DNA from: Vibrio penaeicida
GTDB taxonomy: Bacteria > Pseudomonadota > Gammaproteobacteria > Enterobacterales > Vibrionaceae
Direction of reading: 5' to 3'
Length of the DNA: 64,000 nt
Assembly: GCF_030689305.1 (NCBI RefSeq)
Contig: NZ_JAUYVM010000006.1
Location: forward strand, 124,001-188,000
A program made the translations under genes and the position numbers. The notes under the pieces were generated by a model. That model searched no databases. It worked only from the letters and a program-made list of their open reading frames with translations, and was not told the DNA's origin. Numbering within the stretch: position 1 is the stretch's first letter; each line of letters starts with the position of its first letter. This document shows, piece by piece, positions 28,622-38,437 of this stretch.

Positions 28622-30001
28622 TTTAGTCAAGTTACTCGCTTTTGCCGTAAAATCCTTACCAGCAAGGGCCAACAAAATAGTCGCTCAAACGGAGAAATTA
28701 CTCTGAATATTATTACACGAGAAGATCACAACATTTCTCGCAAACAGATAAGCGACAATGCACTGAAGGTGCTCTACCGCCTGCATAATGCTGGATACGA
28801 CGCGTTTCTGGTAGGTGGTGGTGTACGTGACCTTTTATTAGGCGAACAGCCAAAAGATTTTGATATCGCGACTAACGCCACTCCAGAACAGATAAAAAGC
28901 CTGTTCAGAAACTGCCGTTTAATTGGTCGTAGATTCCGCCTTGCGCACATTATGTTTGGGCGCGATATCATAGAAGTTGCCACTTTCCGTGGTCATCATC
29001 AAGAACCGACTAAAAACGTTGCTGCGCAGTCTAAAGAAGGCATGCTGCTTCGTGATAATGTGTATGGCACCATAGATGAAGACGCTGAACGACGTGATTT
29101 CACTGTCAATGCAATGTATTACAACATTGCCGATTACAGTATCCATGATTATGCCGGCGGCATTGATGATCTTGATGATGGGCTAATCCGCCTCATCGGC
29201 GATCCAGAAACACGCTACCGAGAAGATCCGGTTCGAATGCTTCGTGCTGTTCGTTTTGCCGCGAAGTTGGACATGGATATCTGTGAAGGCACAGCAGCTC
29301 CAATCAAAGAGCTGGCGCACTTACTGCAAGACATCCCAGCAGCGCGATTGTTTGAAGAGTCACTAAAACTGCTGCAGTCAGGCTATGGATTGGAAACCTA
29401 CCACTTGTTACGTGAGTACGATCTTTTCCAACCATTGTTCCCTGAAATTGCTCGCGAGTTTACTGAAGAACAAGAAAGCCCAACCGAAAAAATGATTGAG
29501 CTAGTATTGGAATCTACAGACAAGCGCATCCAAGATGGCAAACGAATCAACCCTGCCTTCATGTTTGCAGCGTTACTTTGGTACCCACTGAATCAACTTG
29601 CTGAACGATTGATGGAAAAGCGAAATTTCGCTTACTACGACGCCATCATGGAAGCCAGTAATATGATTTTAGATGAACAAGTTAGAAGCCTTGCGATACC
29701 AAGACGCCACACAGCCACCATTCGAGAGATATGGCAACTCCAGCTACGATTGCCAAGACGTAATGGTAAACGAGCAACTCGCCTACTTGAGTTGAACAAG
29801 TTCCGTGCGGGTTTTGATTTCCTTGAAATGCGTGGTGAAGTCGAGCAAGGTGACACCAAAGAGTTGGCGAAATGGTGGCAAACTTACCAAAATGCAGGTC
29901 GCAATATGCGCCAAGCTATGGTGAACGAATTAGGCGGTTCAAGTACTGGGCAGCGCCGACGTAAGACGTACAGAAACAAAAAAAGAAAGCCACAGGAATG
30001 A
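28619..30001 (+). CDS. pcnB: Poly(A) polymerase I, probably initiated at AUU
   Basis: 460 residues if started at the ATT at 28619. The nucleotidyltransferase head has GGGVRDLL and DFD (Asp80, Asp82 in this numbering, as in Escherichia coli), then the RNA-binding and neck domains and a basic tail (RRRKTYRNKKRK). It adds 3' poly(A) tails that promote RNA decay. No ATG exists in the frame before the catalytic region; a GTG at 28769 would begin inside the conserved fold, and a CTG at 28703 has no good Shine-Dalgarno. The ATT is 5 bases after GAGGT, and the residues following it (IFSQVTRFCRKIL) align with the E. coli N-terminus (MFTRVANFCRKVL), whose start is AUU. The stop overlaps folK (ATGA). 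Confidence 0.9.
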   Translation: MFSQVTRFCRKILTSKGQQNSRSNGEITLNIITREDHNISRKQISDNALKVLYRLHNAGYDAFLVGGGVRDLLLGEQPKDFDIATNATPEQIKSLFRNCRLIGRRFRLAHIMFGRDIIEVATFRGHHQEPTKNVAAQSKEGMLLRDNVYGTIDEDAERRDFTVNAMYYNIADYSIHDYAGGIDDLDDGLIRLIGDPETRYREDPVRMLRAVRFAAKLDMDICEGTAAPIKELAHLLQDIPAARLFEESLKLLQSGYGLETYHLLREYDLFQPLFPEIAREFTEEQESPTEKMIELVLESTDKRIQDGKRINPAFMFAALLWYPLNQLAERLMEKRNFAYYDAIMEASNMILDEQVRSLAIPRRHTATIREIWQLQLRLPRRNGKRATRLLELNKFRAGFDFLEMRGEVEQGDTKELAKWWQTYQNAGRNMRQAMVNELGGSSTGQRRRKTYRNKKRKPQE

Positions 30002-30483
30002 TTACCGTATACATAGCTGTTGGCAGCAATTTATCTGATCCCGTCACTCAGGCAAAACAGGGAATCGAAGCGCTTAAAGACATTCCAAATTCAGAATTTG
30101 TTTGCACTTCTTCCCTGTATAGCAGTACGCCAATGGGGCCACAGAATCAACCCGACTACATCAATGCCGTGGTTGAATTAAAAACCAGTTTGACGCCACT
30201 TGAACTTCTCGATTGCACTCAAACAATCGAGCTTGAGCAAGGGCGTGTCCGTAAAGATGAGCGATGGGGACCAAGAACCCTCGATTTGGATATCATCTTA
30301 TACGGCAATGAGGTGATCGATTCAGAGCGTCTCACCGTTCCACATTATGGAATGAAGGTAAGAGAATTTGTTCTCTACCCACTCGCTGAAATCGCACCAC
30401 GTTTAACTCTCCCTGACGGGACGCAGCTGCAGACATTGTTGGAGCAAACTGACCGTAATGGTCTCAACATCTGGTCGTCATAA
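29998..30483 (+). CDS. folK: 7,8-dihydro-6-hydroxymethylpterin pyrophosphokinase (HPPK), copy 1
   Basis: 161 residues. The HPPK signature [15 protein letters not shown] supplies the Mg-binding aspartates; the N-terminus YIAVGSNL is standard. It transfers pyrophosphate from ATP to hydroxymethyl-dihydropterin in folate synthesis. Coupled to pcnB by ATGA and followed by panB, the usual gammaproteobacterial order. A second paralogue lies at 37943-38437. Confidence 0.95.
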   Translation: MITVYIAVGSNLSDPVTQAKQGIEALKDIPNSEFVCTSSLYSSTPMGPQNQPDYINAVVELKTSLTPLELLDCTQTIELEQGRVRKDERWGPRTLDLDIILYGNEVIDSERLTVPHYGMKVREFVLYPLAEIAPRLTLPDGTQLQTLLEQTDRNGLNIWSS

Positions 30484-30506
30484 GTTGCCCCTAATAAGGA
30501 TATAAA

Positions 30507-31301
30507 ATGAAAAACGTCACTATTAATATGCTCATGACCTGGAAGCAAGAAGGTCAAAAATTCGCGACATCGACTGCGTACGATGCCAGCTTCGCCCAAT
30601 TGTTTGAAGAGCAAGAAATGCCACTGCTTTTGGTTGGTGATTCATTGGGAATGGTACTCCAAGGTGAAAGCTCGACATTGCCCGTTACCATTGATGACAT
30701 TGCTTACCATACTCGATGTGTACGTGCTGGAAGCCCAAGCAGTCTTTTGCTGGCTGACATGCCGTTCATGACTTATGCAACCCCAGAGCAAGCTTGTGAA
30801 AACGCCGCTAAGCTCATGCAAGCGGGAGCAAACATGGTCAAAGTTGAGGGCGGAACTTGGCTTGCTGATACCATCAGCATGTTGACAGAACGCTCTGTAC
30901 CTGTGTGTGCCCACCTCGGTTTGACTCCGCAATCTGTCAATATTTTTGGTGGCTTTAAAATTCAAGGTCGTGATGCCGAGCGTGCAGAGCAAATGGTACA
31001 AGATGCTATTGCTCTCCAAAACGCTGGCGCACAACTTCTCGTACTGGAATGCGTTCCAGCCTCTCTTGCGAAGCGTATTACCGAAAGCCTGACGATTCCA
31101 GTGATTGGTATTGGTGCGGGTCCGGATACTGACGGTCAAATATTAGTGATGCATGATATATTTGGTATTGCAGCCAACTACATGCCAAAATTCTCCAAGA
31201 ACTTCCTAGCTGAAACTGGTGATATTCGTAAAGCCATTACGAAGTACAAGGATGATGTACAAAATCAGATTTTCCCAGGTGTCGAGCACACCTTTGAGTA
31301 A
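30507..31301 (+). CDS. panB: 3-methyl-2-oxobutanoate hydroxymethyltransferase
   Basis: 264 residues, TIM barrel. Metal and substrate residues are in [10 protein letters not shown] and VKVEGG, and the C-terminal signature [14 protein letters not shown] is intact. First step of pantothenate synthesis (ketopantoate from 2-oxoisovalerate). Preceded by AAGGATATAAA; panC follows 9 bases after the stop. Confidence 0.96.
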   Translation: MKNVTINMLMTWKQEGQKFATSTAYDASFAQLFEEQEMPLLLVGDSLGMVLQGESSTLPVTIDDIAYHTRCVRAGSPSSLLLADMPFMTYATPEQACENAAKLMQAGANMVKVEGGTWLADTISMLTERSVPVCAHLGLTPQSVNIFGGFKIQGRDAERAEQMVQDAIALQNAGAQLLVLECVPASLAKRITESLTIPVIGIGAGPDTDGQILVMHDIFGIAANYMPKFSKNFLAETGDIRKAITKYKDDVQNQIFPGVEHTFE

Positions 31302-31310
31302 GGAAACATA

Positions 31311-32198
31311 ATGCAAACTTTCACTGATATTGCATCCCTTAGAGAGCAAATCAAACAGTGTAAGCGCGATGGTCGTCGTATTGCACTTGTTCCAACCATG
31401 GGCAACTTGCACGAAGGGCATCTTACGCTCGTGCGAAAGGCTCGTGAGCACGCCGACATTGTGGTGGCGAGTATTTTTGTTAACCCGATGCAATTTGAAC
31501 GGACGGACGACTTAAATAACTATCCGCGCACGCTTGAAGAAGATTTGAGCAAGCTGAACGGTGAATCGGTCGAGTTTGTGTTTACGCCAATACCGGAAAT
31601 CATGTATCCGGAAGGTCTCGATAAACAAACATATGTGGAAGTTCCAGGGCTGTCTCATATGCTTGAAGGCGCATCGCGTCCAGGACATTTCAAAGGCGTA
31701 TCAACCATCGTTGCTAAGTTGTTCAACATTGTTCAGCCAGATATCGCATGCTTTGGCGAAAAAGACTTTCAACAACTGGGCATTATCCGTCAAATGGTCA
31801 TCGATCTCGCCATGGATATTGAGATTATTGGTATACCTACCGTCCGTGAAATGGATGGTTTGGCAATGAGTTCTCGCAACTCTTTACTTACCATTGACGA
31901 ACGCCAGAGAGCGCCTGTCGTTGCTCGTACCATGCGCTGGATCAGCAGCCAAATTCGTGGCGGGCGAGATGATTACGCTTCCATCATTGAAGATGCCAAT
32001 GATCAGTTGCGCGCTGCCGACTTGCAGCCTGATGAAATATTTATTCGGGATGCTCAATCGCTTCAACCCATTACGAGTGAATCGTCTCAAGCTGTCATCC
32101 TAATTTCCGCATACTTAGGAAAAGCTCGCTTGATTGACAATCAAGTATTTGAACTGACAAACGATGTAAAAGAGAACAGTGAAGACAAAAGCGAGTAA
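31311..32198 (+). CDS. panC: Pantothenate synthetase
   Basis: 295 residues of the cytidylyltransferase-fold ligase family. The HIGH-type sequence is [11 protein letters not shown], the second signature GEKDFQQL, and the KMSKS equivalent MSSRNSLL. It condenses pantoate with beta-alanine using ATP. Last gene of the pcnB-folK-panBC run; a terminator follows at 32276. Confidence 0.96.
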   Translation: MQTFTDIASLREQIKQCKRDGRRIALVPTMGNLHEGHLTLVRKAREHADIVVASIFVNPMQFERTDDLNNYPRTLEEDLSKLNGESVEFVFTPIPEIMYPEGLDKQTYVEVPGLSHMLEGASRPGHFKGVSTIVAKLFNIVQPDIACFGEKDFQQLGIIRQMVIDLAMDIEIIGIPTVREMDGLAMSSRNSLLTIDERQRAPVVARTMRWISSQIRGGRDDYASIIEDANDQLRAADLQPDEIFIRDAQSLQPITSESSQAVILISAYLGKARLIDNQVFELTNDVKENSEDKSE

Positions 32199-32275
32199 TA
32201 AGAGATAAAGGTGAGTAATCACTTTATATCTTAAGGCGTAAGCAAAAGTCTTCTGGTTCAATTACATAAATGACA

Positions 32276-32306
32276 AAAACGGGTCGCTCAGGCGACCCGT
32301 TTTATA
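32276..32306 (+). terminator. Terminator of panBC
   Basis: 12-bp perfect stem (32276-32287/32292-32303) with a TCAG loop and T-rich tail. Confidence 0.9.
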
Positions 32307-32366
32307 TTTAATACTTCTAGAAGCTATCATGCTCTAAAACACGCTCACTTGAGCAAACGTCATTGA

Positions 32367-32632
32367 TATACCCAAGTGACCTCAAGATACTTGATTCAGC
32401 CAGATTTAACTGTCTTTAAGACAAGGCACCGATTTGATGATTTAGTGGTTCTAAATCAAAAATCGGTAACGCAGTATGAAAGTCAGTTAAACTCGCCCTT
32501 GGGAGCCCATATTCTGTCCCATTTCTTCGTCAAAGATCTTGGAAAGGATTCATCATTCCGCTGCGTTCTTTTCCTTGAACTGAAACAGAATATGAGGCTC
32601 TGAATCCCGCATCTTGAGGTGACTTGGGTATA
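32367..32632. mobile_element. 266-bp MITE-like element with 22-bp perfect terminal inverted repeats
   Basis: The ends (32367-32388 and 32611-32632) are a perfect 22-bp inverted repeat, with imperfect pairing continuing inward for roughly 12 more bases to GATTCAG. Inside are nested stems, for example ACCGATTT...AAATCGGT around 32421-32470 and CATATTCTGT...ACAGAATATG around 32507-32595. No real coding frame; the open stretch at 32376-32603 is a by-product. The element fills nearly all of the panC-yadH gap and ends three bases from the yadH stop codon. No obvious target-site duplication is seen. This looks like a dispersed vibrio intergenic repeat that could fold as RNA on either strand. Confidence 0.7.
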
Positions 32633-32634
32633 GA

Positions 32635-33405
32635 CTAGCTTCGCAGCCCTATCCCTTTAGCAACCAAATAATGCGCAACGGCGTACAAGCCAATAATGAA
32701 CACGCCTAAGACTCCAAAAGAAGTCGCAATGCCAACATCCGACACACCTAAAAAGCCATAACGAAAGGCATTCACCATGTAAACAATTGGGTTAATTTTC
32801 GACACGCCCTGCCAAAACTCTGGAAGCAAGCTGATGGAATAAAACACACCACCTAAATAGGTTAGTGGTGTTAGAACAAATGTAGGAATAATGGAGATAT
32901 CATCAAATGTACCCGCAAATACCGCGTTGATGAGCCCACCTAACGAAAATACAACCGACGTGAGAAAAACGGTGGCAATAATAATACCCCAATGCTCCAC
33001 TTGAAGATCGACAAAAAACAGTGAAACCAAGGTAACAATTGCGCCAACCAATAAGCCACGTACCACGCCTCCCATCACAAAGCCTGCAATAATCACATAA
33101 TTGGGTACCGGTGCGACCAACAGCTCTTCGATATTTTTCTGGAATTTCGCACTAAAAAAGGAGGAGGCGACATTAGAATAGGAGTTAGTGATCACCGACA
33201 TCATGATAAGACCGGGGACAATGTATTCCATATAGGAGAATCCGCCCATTTCACCAATTCTTGAGCCAATCAGGCTACCAAATATAATGAAGTAGAGCGT
33301 CATAGTGATTGCTGGCGGAACCAGGGTTTGTACCCAGATCCGCATGAAACGATTCACTTCTTTCGCAAGTAGGCTTTGGAACGCTGTCCAATACAGTTGA
33401 TACAT
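32635..33405 (-). CDS. yadH: ABC-2 type transporter permease
   Basis: 256 residues with about six transmembrane segments and the ABC-2 permease signature near PTFVLTPLTYLGGVFYS. Together with the next gene it forms the YadGH exporter, conserved beside carbonic anhydrase in gammaproteobacteria. Substrate unknown. Confidence 0.92.
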   Translation of the reverse strand: MYQLYWTAFQSLLAKEVNRFMRIWVQTLVPPAITMTLYFIIFGSLIGSRIGEMGGFSYMEYIVPGLIMMSVITNSYSNVASSFFSAKFQKNIEELLVAPVPNYVIIAGFVMGGVVRGLLVGAIVTLVSLFFVDLQVEHWGIIIATVFLTSVVFSLGGLINAVFAGTFDDISIIPTFVLTPLTYLGGVFYSISLLPEFWQGVSKINPIVYMVNAFRYGFLGVSDVGIATSFGVLGVFIIGLYAVAHYLVAKGIGLRS

Positions 33406-33409
33406 GTCT

Positions 33410-34321
33410 TTACCCCTGCTCTCTTACAATGGTCACAAACAGCTCTTCCAGTCGGTTGGCTTTATTGCGCATTGAGAGCACATGAACACCACTTTCTGTC
33501 AGTTGAGTGAATACATGATTCAACCCTTCCGTTTTTTCTAATTCAATCTCCAAGGAGTCATTCACCAAGCTCTGAGAATTAACACCAGTAAGCTCAGGCA
33601 CTTTAGCACCATGCTCTAAATCCAAAATAAAGGTTTCAACATGAAGCTTATTGAGTAGATCTTTCATCGTGGCGTTTTCAATCAACTCACCGCGATTGAT
33701 AATGCCAATATTGCGACACAGCATTTCAGCTTCTTCTAAATAATGCGTTGTCAAAATAATGGTAATACCTTGCTCGTTGATTTCTTTCAGGAAATCCCAC
33801 ATCGAGCGTCGCAGCTCAATATCGACCCCCGCTGTTGGCTCATCCAATATCAATAGTTGCGGCTCATGCATCAATGCCCTTGCAATCATTAAACGGCGCT
33901 TCATCCCTCCAGAAAGGTTTCGAGCTCGCTCTTCGCGCTTTTCCCACAAATCGAGTTTCGTCAGGTACTTCTGCGCACGTTCTTTGGCCAACCCTTTGCT
34001 GACACCATAGTAACCTGCTTGTTGCAATACGATTTGCTCAACCGTTTCAAACTGGTTGAAGTTAAATTCTTGCGGTACTAGACCTAAATTTTGTTTGGCC
34101 AGCTCTAGGTGTGAATCAATATCGTGACCAAAGACTTTCACGTTCCCTGAGCTTTTGTTAACGAGAGAGGTGATAATTCCAATGGTTGTCGACTTCCCCG
34201 CCCCATTAGGACCGAGCAGTGCGTAAAAATCGCCTTTTTCGACATTCAAACTGATGCCTTTTAAAGCTTCAAACCCACCCGCATAGGTTTTTCTAAGTTG
34301 TTCTATTTCTAATGCGTACAT
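33410..34321 (-). CDS. yadG: ABC transporter ATP-binding protein
   Basis: 303 residues. Walker A GPNGAGKST, signature LSGGMKRR, Walker B LLILDEPTAG, and H-loop LTTHY, followed by a C-terminal extension common to ABC-2 exporters. The ATG at 34321 gives the family N-terminus (MYALEIEQLRKTYAGG); a TTG at 34396 would add 25 unrelated residues. Its stop is 4 bases from yadH. Confidence 0.93.
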   Translation of the reverse strand: MYALEIEQLRKTYAGGFEALKGISLNVEKGDFYALLGPNGAGKSTTIGIITSLVNKSSGNVKVFGHDIDSHLELAKQNLGLVPQEFNFNQFETVEQIVLQQAGYYGVSKGLAKERAQKYLTKLDLWEKREERARNLSGGMKRRLMIARALMHEPQLLILDEPTAGVDIELRRSMWDFLKEINEQGITIILTTHYLEEAEMLCRNIGIINRGELIENATMKDLLNKLHVETFILDLEHGAKVPELTGVNSQSLVNDSLEIELEKTEGLNHVFTQLTESGVHVLSMRNKANRLEELFVTIVREQG

Positions 34322-34397
34322 GCTTGCCGCGCTCTTTTCGAAGATAACCAAAAGGAAATGCTGACGATGTGTCAACTTTTCAAGTCTATTGCTCAAA

Positions 34398-34430
34398 TAA
34401 AAAGCGCAGCTCGTTGGCTGCGCTTTTCTT
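34398..34430. terminator. Terminator after the SulP gene
   Basis: 11-bp stem (34400-34410/34417-34427), loop of six, A/T runs on both sides. Confidence 0.87.
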
Positions 34431-34447
34431 TATTGCTTCAAACTCTG

Positions 34448-36106
34448 TTATTCAAAATCCGCTTTTCGAACGTATTTCACGGCTGATTTTAATGCCTCAT
34501 AGCGGAACGAGAAGGTATTTCCATCGTCCACCAACTCAAGAACGTGGAACTTTTCAAGCTGCTGACGAGTACGTTCATTTGGACATAACAAATACACTTC
34601 ACAGTCAGCATCTTTGGCATCTTTAATGGCATTTTCCAACGCTAAGCCAACCGTAACATCGATCATTGGAACGTCGGTTAAATCCAAAATCATCACTTCA
34701 TAATCGGAAATACTGCTGTGCTGGCGTGATATCGCCTTCGATACACTGAAAATCATAGGACCAGACAGATAGAAGAACAAAACCTTGCTGTTTGCACTAT
34801 CAAGCAACTTTCTCTCGCTGTCGGTAAGTGGCACATCATCTTCATCGGCATCACTGATGGCCTTTACTTGGCGCGCTTGTTCACGGCTCAGCCTTTCAAT
34901 AATTATGATATTAGAAATGAATACGCCGAGCCCTACTGCAACAATCAAGTCAACAAATACGGTGAGAAGCATAACACCGTACATAATAGCCATACCTTGA
35001 ACACTGACTTTATGCGCCCGCTGAATGAAACTCCAATCTAAGATATTAAAACCGACATACACTGCGATGCCTGCCAATACCGCCATTGGAATCGGTTCAG
35101 TCAATCCGCTCGCAACCAGTACCACCAGCGCTAAAACAAGCGCACGTATCACGCCAGAGAGCGGTGAACGAGCGCCAACTTGAATGTTAGTTACGGTCCC
35201 CATGGTTGCACCAGCACCTGGCAAAGCACCAAACAGACCAGAAATCATGTTTGCTAGTCCCTGACCACGTAACTCTTTGTCGGAGTCATGCTCTTTACGA
35301 GTCAATGAATCACCAATAACGGCGGTCAACAAAGTATCAATACACCCAAGCGTACCCAGAACTAATGCATCGATCACCATGGTGGTAAAGACTTCGGCAT
35401 TGATGGTCGGAATGACAAAAGAAGGCAAACCGGCAGGGATTTCACCAATTCGACGAATACTATCGAAATCGAAAATGATTACAGAAAGAAGCGTTACCGC
35501 CACCAAAGCAACGAGCTGAGCAGGAACATATCGGCGATACTTTTTAGGGAAGAAGAATAAGATACCAAGGGTCAGTATCCCAAGGAACAGCTCACTGAAC
35601 TTCATCCCTGAAACCATATCAGGCAGAGCACTCAACGTACCAGTGACTCCACCCGATGGCGCTGGATGACCTAACAATGGCGAAAGCTGCAAAATGATAA
35701 GTATCACACCAATTCCCGACATAAAGCCGGATATAACACTGTAAGGCATGAGGGTGACGTATTTGCCCAGTTTGAGCGTTCCGAGCATGATTTGAAATGC
35801 GCCCGCCATCATGACAACGGTAAACGTCATCGCCATCCCACTTTCTGGGTATTTCGCGGTCATGGTGGTCAATACTGCCGTCATAATAACGGTCATAGGA
35901 CCCGTAGGTTCCGAGATCAGGCTAGATGAGCCACCAAATAAAGCAGCAAACAGGCCAACCAGTATCGCCCCCCAAAGCCCAGCTTCAGCACCGGCTCCAG
36001 ATGCAACACCAAATGCAAGCGCCAGTGGCAATGAGATAATAGCCGTGGTGACGCCACCAAATAGATCACCCTTCAGATTCCAATCCGCGAATCGATTTCC
36101 AGTCAA
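34448..36106 (-). CDS. SulP family anion transporter with STAS domain
   Basis: 552 residues: a SulP/SLC26 membrane domain with about 12-14 spans (SEPTGPMTV and GALPGAGATMGT are family signatures) and a C-terminal STAS domain (about 435-552; conserved ILDLTDVPMIDVTVGLALE). Only a TTG start (36106) fits, preceded by GCAGGAG at seven bases. It is divergent from a beta-carbonic anhydrase, which suggests bicarbonate as substrate; sulfate or dicarboxylates are alternatives. Inner membrane. Confidence 0.85.
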   Translation of the reverse strand: MTGNRFADWNLKGDLFGGVTTAIISLPLALAFGVASGAGAEAGLWGAILVGLFAALFGGSSSLISEPTGPMTVIMTAVLTTMTAKYPESGMAMTFTVVMMAGAFQIMLGTLKLGKYVTLMPYSVISGFMSGIGVILIILQLSPLLGHPAPSGGVTGTLSALPDMVSGMKFSELFLGILTLGILFFFPKKYRRYVPAQLVALVAVTLLSVIIFDFDSIRRIGEIPAGLPSFVIPTINAEVFTTMVIDALVLGTLGCIDTLLTAVIGDSLTRKEHDSDKELRGQGLANMISGLFGALPGAGATMGTVTNIQVGARSPLSGVIRALVLALVVLVASGLTEPIPMAVLAGIAVYVGFNILDWSFIQRAHKVSVQGMAIMYGVMLLTVFVDLIVAVGLGVFISNIIIIERLSREQARQVKAISDADEDDVPLTDSERKLLDSANSKVLFFYLSGPMIFSVSKAISRQHSSISDYEVMILDLTDVPMIDVTVGLALENAIKDAKDADCEVYLLCPNERTRQQLEKFHVLELVDDGNTFSFRYEALKSAVKYVRKADFE

Positions 36107-36394
36107 AATATTGCTCCTGCATGAATAGAAATGCGGGCGAATTTTACCATTGAGTGACGCAAATCACACGACCATTTCACAATGTCATGACGAAATTGGC
36201 TATGAATAATTTATAAAACAAATGCAAACGTTTGGCATCAATGCATACGAGATATGAAAAAAGAGTAATAAAACGTTTCTGTTATTAACAAAATGCTAAT
36301 CTGACCAGTCACAAAATCATCAAGAACATTGATTTGAAAGAGGTATGAGACGTCAAGCTTGTGTATAGTGGCGCAAATAAAAAGGAAATGTCGC

Positions 36395-37060
36395 ATGCCG
36401 GATATCAAACAGTTATTTAATAATAACTCTTCTTGGGCCCAAACCATCAAATCTGAAAAGCCTGAGTTTTTTACCAATCTAGCTGAAGCCCAGCACCCCG
36501 AATACCTTTGGATAGGCTGCTCTGATAGCCGTGTACCCGCTGAACAACTGACCGGTTTAGCCTCTGGTGAATTGTTTGTTCATCGCAATGTCGCCAACCA
36601 AGTAATTCACACCGACCTAAACTGTTTATCCGTTGTGCAATACGCTGTAGATGTACTCAAGGTAAAACATATTATTGTATGTGGGCACTATGGTTGTGGT
36701 GGCGTTAATGCGGCAATAGAAAACCCTCAGTTAGGGCTTATCAATAACTGGTTGCTGCATATCCGAGATTTGTACCTAAAACACAGAAATTGGTTAGGCA
36801 GTCTTCCTCGTGAAGAGTGGTCAAACAAGCTGTGTGAAATTAACGTGGCCGAGCAAGTCTACAACCTAGGCAATTCCACCATCATGCACTCAGCGTGGGA
36901 GCGCGGTCAGGAAGTTCAAATTCACGGTTGGATTTACGGTATTGGTGATGGGGTGCTCAATGATTTAGGCGTTCGCTGCCACAGCAGAGAATCGTTGGAA
37001 GTATCTTATCAGGCGTCTATCGCAAAAATATTAAACGTAGAAGCTAAAAATAACGATTGA
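36395..37060 (+). CDS. can: Beta-class carbonic anhydrase
   Basis: 221 residues. Zinc ligands Cys42, His98 and Cys101 with the Asp44-Arg46 dyad ([14 protein letters not shown]). It hydrates CO2 to bicarbonate for biosynthetic carboxylases. Start at the ATG preceded by AAAAGGAAATG. A 288-bp divergent gap to the SulP gene presumably holds both promoters; I see no clear repressor site in it. Confidence 0.96.
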   Translation: MPDIKQLFNNNSSWAQTIKSEKPEFFTNLAEAQHPEYLWIGCSDSRVPAEQLTGLASGELFVHRNVANQVIHTDLNCLSVVQYAVDVLKVKHIIVCGHYGCGGVNAAIENPQLGLINNWLLHIRDLYLKHRNWLGSLPREEWSNKLCEINVAEQVYNLGNSTIMHSAWERGQEVQIHGWIYGIGDGVLNDLGVRCHSRESLEVSYQASIAKILNVEAKNND

Positions 37061-37091
37061 TAAATACCCAATCACTTATCTAATTCCCAAT

Positions 37092-37121
37092 AAAAAGCGG
37101 TCGATAATTAGACCGCTTTTT
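37092..37121. terminator. Bidirectional terminator between can and uppP
   Basis: 11-bp stem (37092-37102/37111-37121), 8-base loop, five A's and five T's at the base. Confidence 0.9.
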
Positions 37122-37142
37122 ATTGGCTTACTTCTAAATATT

Positions 37143-37946
37143 TTAGTTCAACAACAAAAATGCTATCAGTCCAAATCCAAGAATCAGACGGTAGATAACA
37201 AATGGCGTCATACCCATTTTGGAAATCAGTTTCAAAAAGAAATGAATACAGATGTAAGCGCTGATGAACGAGGTCACAATACCCGTTAACAGGAATCCCA
37301 TATGAACAGGCTCACCACTGGTGACCAATTTCATACCAAGATAGCCGCCTGCCAATGTGATGATTGGAATAGACATTAAGAATGAAAAACGCGCCGCTGC
37401 TTCACGAGTAAAACCAAGATACAGTGCTGCGGTGATCGTTGCTCCTGAGCGCGATGTCCCCGGAATCATTGCTAATGCTTGTGATACACCAATGAAGACA
37501 GATTTCTTCCAATCGGCAGCGTATTCATCGTCTTTAAGTGGAGAATTTTTATCCACCCACCATAGCAGCAAGGCAAACACGATGGTTGTTGTTGCGATGA
37601 CCCAAGCACTACGTAAGTAGATTTCAATGATGTCTTTCATAAACAAACCAAACACGCAGGCCGGAATCGTGGCAATAACAATCATCCACGCCAGTTTAGC
37701 TTCTTTACTTCTGTCGCCTTTAAAAATGGACGCAAACAATGCAGCAAAAAGGGTAACGACTTCTTTACGAAAATAAATCACAACAGCAAGTAACGTCCCC
37801 ACGTGCACGGCAACGTCAAATGCTAAGCCTTGATCTTCCCAACCTAGAATGGCGGAAGGCAAAATTAAATGGGCAGAACTGGAAATAGGAAGGAATTCTG
37901 TTAGACCTTGGATGAGGGCCAACATAAAAGCTTCAAAATAACTCAT
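37143..37946 (-). CDS. uppP: Undecaprenyl-diphosphate phosphatase
   Basis: 267 residues, about eight transmembrane segments. The BacA signatures are present: the N-terminal [17 protein letters not shown] and the second motif [12 protein letters not shown]. It recycles undecaprenyl pyrophosphate to the carrier lipid for peptidoglycan and O-antigen. The start overlaps the folK stop (ATGA). Confidence 0.96.
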   Translation of the reverse strand: MSYFEAFMLALIQGLTEFLPISSSAHLILPSAILGWEDQGLAFDVAVHVGTLLAVVIYFRKEVVTLFAALFASIFKGDRSKEAKLAWMIVIATIPACVFGLFMKDIIEIYLRSAWVIATTTIVFALLLWWVDKNSPLKDDEYAADWKKSVFIGVSQALAMIPGTSRSGATITAALYLGFTREAAARFSFLMSIPIITLAGGYLGMKLVTSGEPVHMGFLLTGIVTSFISAYICIHFFLKLISKMGMTPFVIYRLILGFGLIAFLLLN

Positions 37947-38437
37947 TGATTAAAATCGCTATCAAAAGGATTCACTGGCGTCAGTGAATCTAAATTATCC
38001 ATTGTTTGCCAAACCTGCGTAACGGTTCTGCCATCATTTGGGATCACTAAATGAGGGCAAAGCTCATACATAGGCTGAATAACAAACGCGTATTTATAAA
38101 TGTCTTCGCGTGGTAAAGATGGCGTACTCGAAACAATGTCGCCATACAAAATAATGTCCAGATCTAATGTACGATCTTGCATTTTTTGTGCATCAGGGTT
38201 TCGCCCCCAACGAATTTCGGCTTCTCGTAACTTAGCCGCTAAATCGTCAAGATTTAACGGCGTTTTCATCTCGACGACTAGGTTATAGAAAGGACGACTT
38301 TCAAATCCAACCGAAGCACATTCATAGACAGTTGAAACCCGTAATTGTTCGCCAAGTTTACGTAACTCTGACACAGCAGCTTGAACATGCTTCACCGGTT
38401 CAATATTTGACCCTACACCTATATAGGTGACGATCAT
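37943..38437 (-). CDS. folK: HPPK-family protein, copy 2
   Basis: 164 residues with the catalytic signature [12 protein letters not shown] and the [11 protein letters not shown]-terminus intact, so probably active. It overlaps both neighbours by four bases (folB stop/its start, its stop/uppP start), a folB-folK-uppP operon. It differs strongly in sequence from the other HPPK at 29998, so the pair are old paralogues, not a recent duplication. Confidence 0.9.
   Translation of the reverse strand: MIVTYIGVGSNIEPVKHVQAAVSELRKLGEQLRVSTVYECASVGFESRPFYNLVVEMKTPLNLDDLAAKLREAEIRWGRNPDAQKMQDRTLDLDIILYGDIVSSTPSLPREDIYKYAFVIQPMYELCPHLVIPNDGRTVTQVWQTMDNLDSLTPVNPFDSDFNQ

Noticed and set aside
32376..32603. 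75-codon ORF between panC and yadH
   Set aside because: It lies wholly inside the inverted-repeat element, has no ribosome site, and its ends are the repeat arms.
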